NCBI GenBank assembly: GCA_023136725.1
Contig: JAGLQR010000091.1
Span: forward strand, 1-6,970
Direction: 5' to 3'
DNA from: Candidatus Aminicenantota bacterium
Lineage (GTDB): Bacteria; Acidobacteriota; Aminicenantia; UBA2199
Length of the DNA: 6,970 nucleotides
The notes beneath the pieces were generated by a model. That model was not told where the DNA came from and made no database searches. It worked only from the letters and a program-made list of their open reading frames with translations. Positions 6,895 to 6,970 of this stretch are shown here, in pieces. The position numbers and the translations under genes were made by a program. Each line of letters begins with the position of its first letter. Positions within the stretch are counted from its first letter, which is position 1.

Positions 6895-6970
6895 TTTTTA
6901 CTCCTTGATTTAATGATGTACTCTGCAAGAACTTTCTTCTCCTTTTCACTTCCTTCGAACGGAGGCATAT
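6891..6970 (-). CDS. C-terminal end of a class I c-type cytochrome, rest beyond right edge
   Basis: Only the last 25 residues are visible, starting MPPFEGSEKEKKVLAEYII and ending SRSKK before a TGA at 6893-6891. A Met-Pro-Pro-Phe segment followed by an acidic stretch and a helix ending in LAEYI is typical of the distal end of class I cytochrome c domains, where this Met is the sixth heme-iron ligand. The CXXCH heme site would lie outside the window, so the heme number and any signal peptide cannot be judged. The gene overlaps the CydA-like gene by 4 bp (ATGA), making a joint electron-transfer unit likely. Confidence 0.65.
   Translation of the reverse strand, partial: MPPFEGSEKEKKVLAEYIIKSRSKK
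6901..6906 (-). promoter_or_regulatory. Ribosome binding site of the CydA-like gene inside the cytochrome c gene
   Basis: AAGGAG on the minus strand lies six bases before the ATG at 6894 and within the last codons of the cytochrome c gene. It fixes this start and supports coupled translation of the pair. Confidence 0.75.

Overview
The window holds seven protein genes, six of them on the minus strand, tightly packed and with about 40% GC by eye. Gene content (Bat-type VWA proteins, a c-type cytochrome with a multi-helix membrane partner, a stand-alone MshEN protein) suggests a respiring, Gram-negative-type bacterium, perhaps from a Bacteroidota/Spirochaete-like or deltaproteobacterium-like lineage. 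The phylum cannot be fixed from the sequence alone. I see no tRNA, rRNA, CRISPR array, insertion sequence or phage gene.

Left region (1-2641, minus strand): an aerotolerance-type (Bat) operon. Transcription order is a 91-residue protein, a DUF58 protein, a signal-peptide/one-TM protein of BatD-like layout, then BatA (VWA), which runs off the left edge. The genes are joined by a 4-bp gap, a 4-bp ATGA overlap and a 14-bp overlap, so translation is probably coupled. A near-consensus sigma-70 promoter (TTGATA, 17 bp, TATAAT) lies just upstream of the first gene. The MoxR AAA+ ATPase that usually heads such operons is absent here. Its place is taken by the small protein, which resembles the non-catalytic N-terminal part of YgjP/DUF45 metallopeptidases.

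Middle (2584-3398): a 134-bp divergent intergenic region, then a plus-strand gene for a Cys-rich zinc-ribbon-like head fused to an MshEN (GspE N-terminal) domain. It has no ATPase domain. MshEN is a c-di-GMP-binding fold in some proteins, but several motif residues are changed here.

Right (3417-6970, minus strand): a complete DEAH-type superfamily 2 helicase of the YprA/MrfA type with its C-terminal four-cysteine cluster. Upstream of it is a 356-residue polytopic membrane protein that looks like a shortened, divergent CydA. It overlaps by ATGA the end of a gene whose last 25 residues look like the distal-Met end of a class I c-type cytochrome. The last two probably form a membrane electron-transfer module. 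A short GC-rich hairpin separates them from the helicase gene.

The points most worth following up are the MoxR-less Bat operon led by a YgjP-N-like protein, the divergent CydA-like protein paired with cytochrome c, and the Cys-rich MshEN protein with altered ligand-binding residues.
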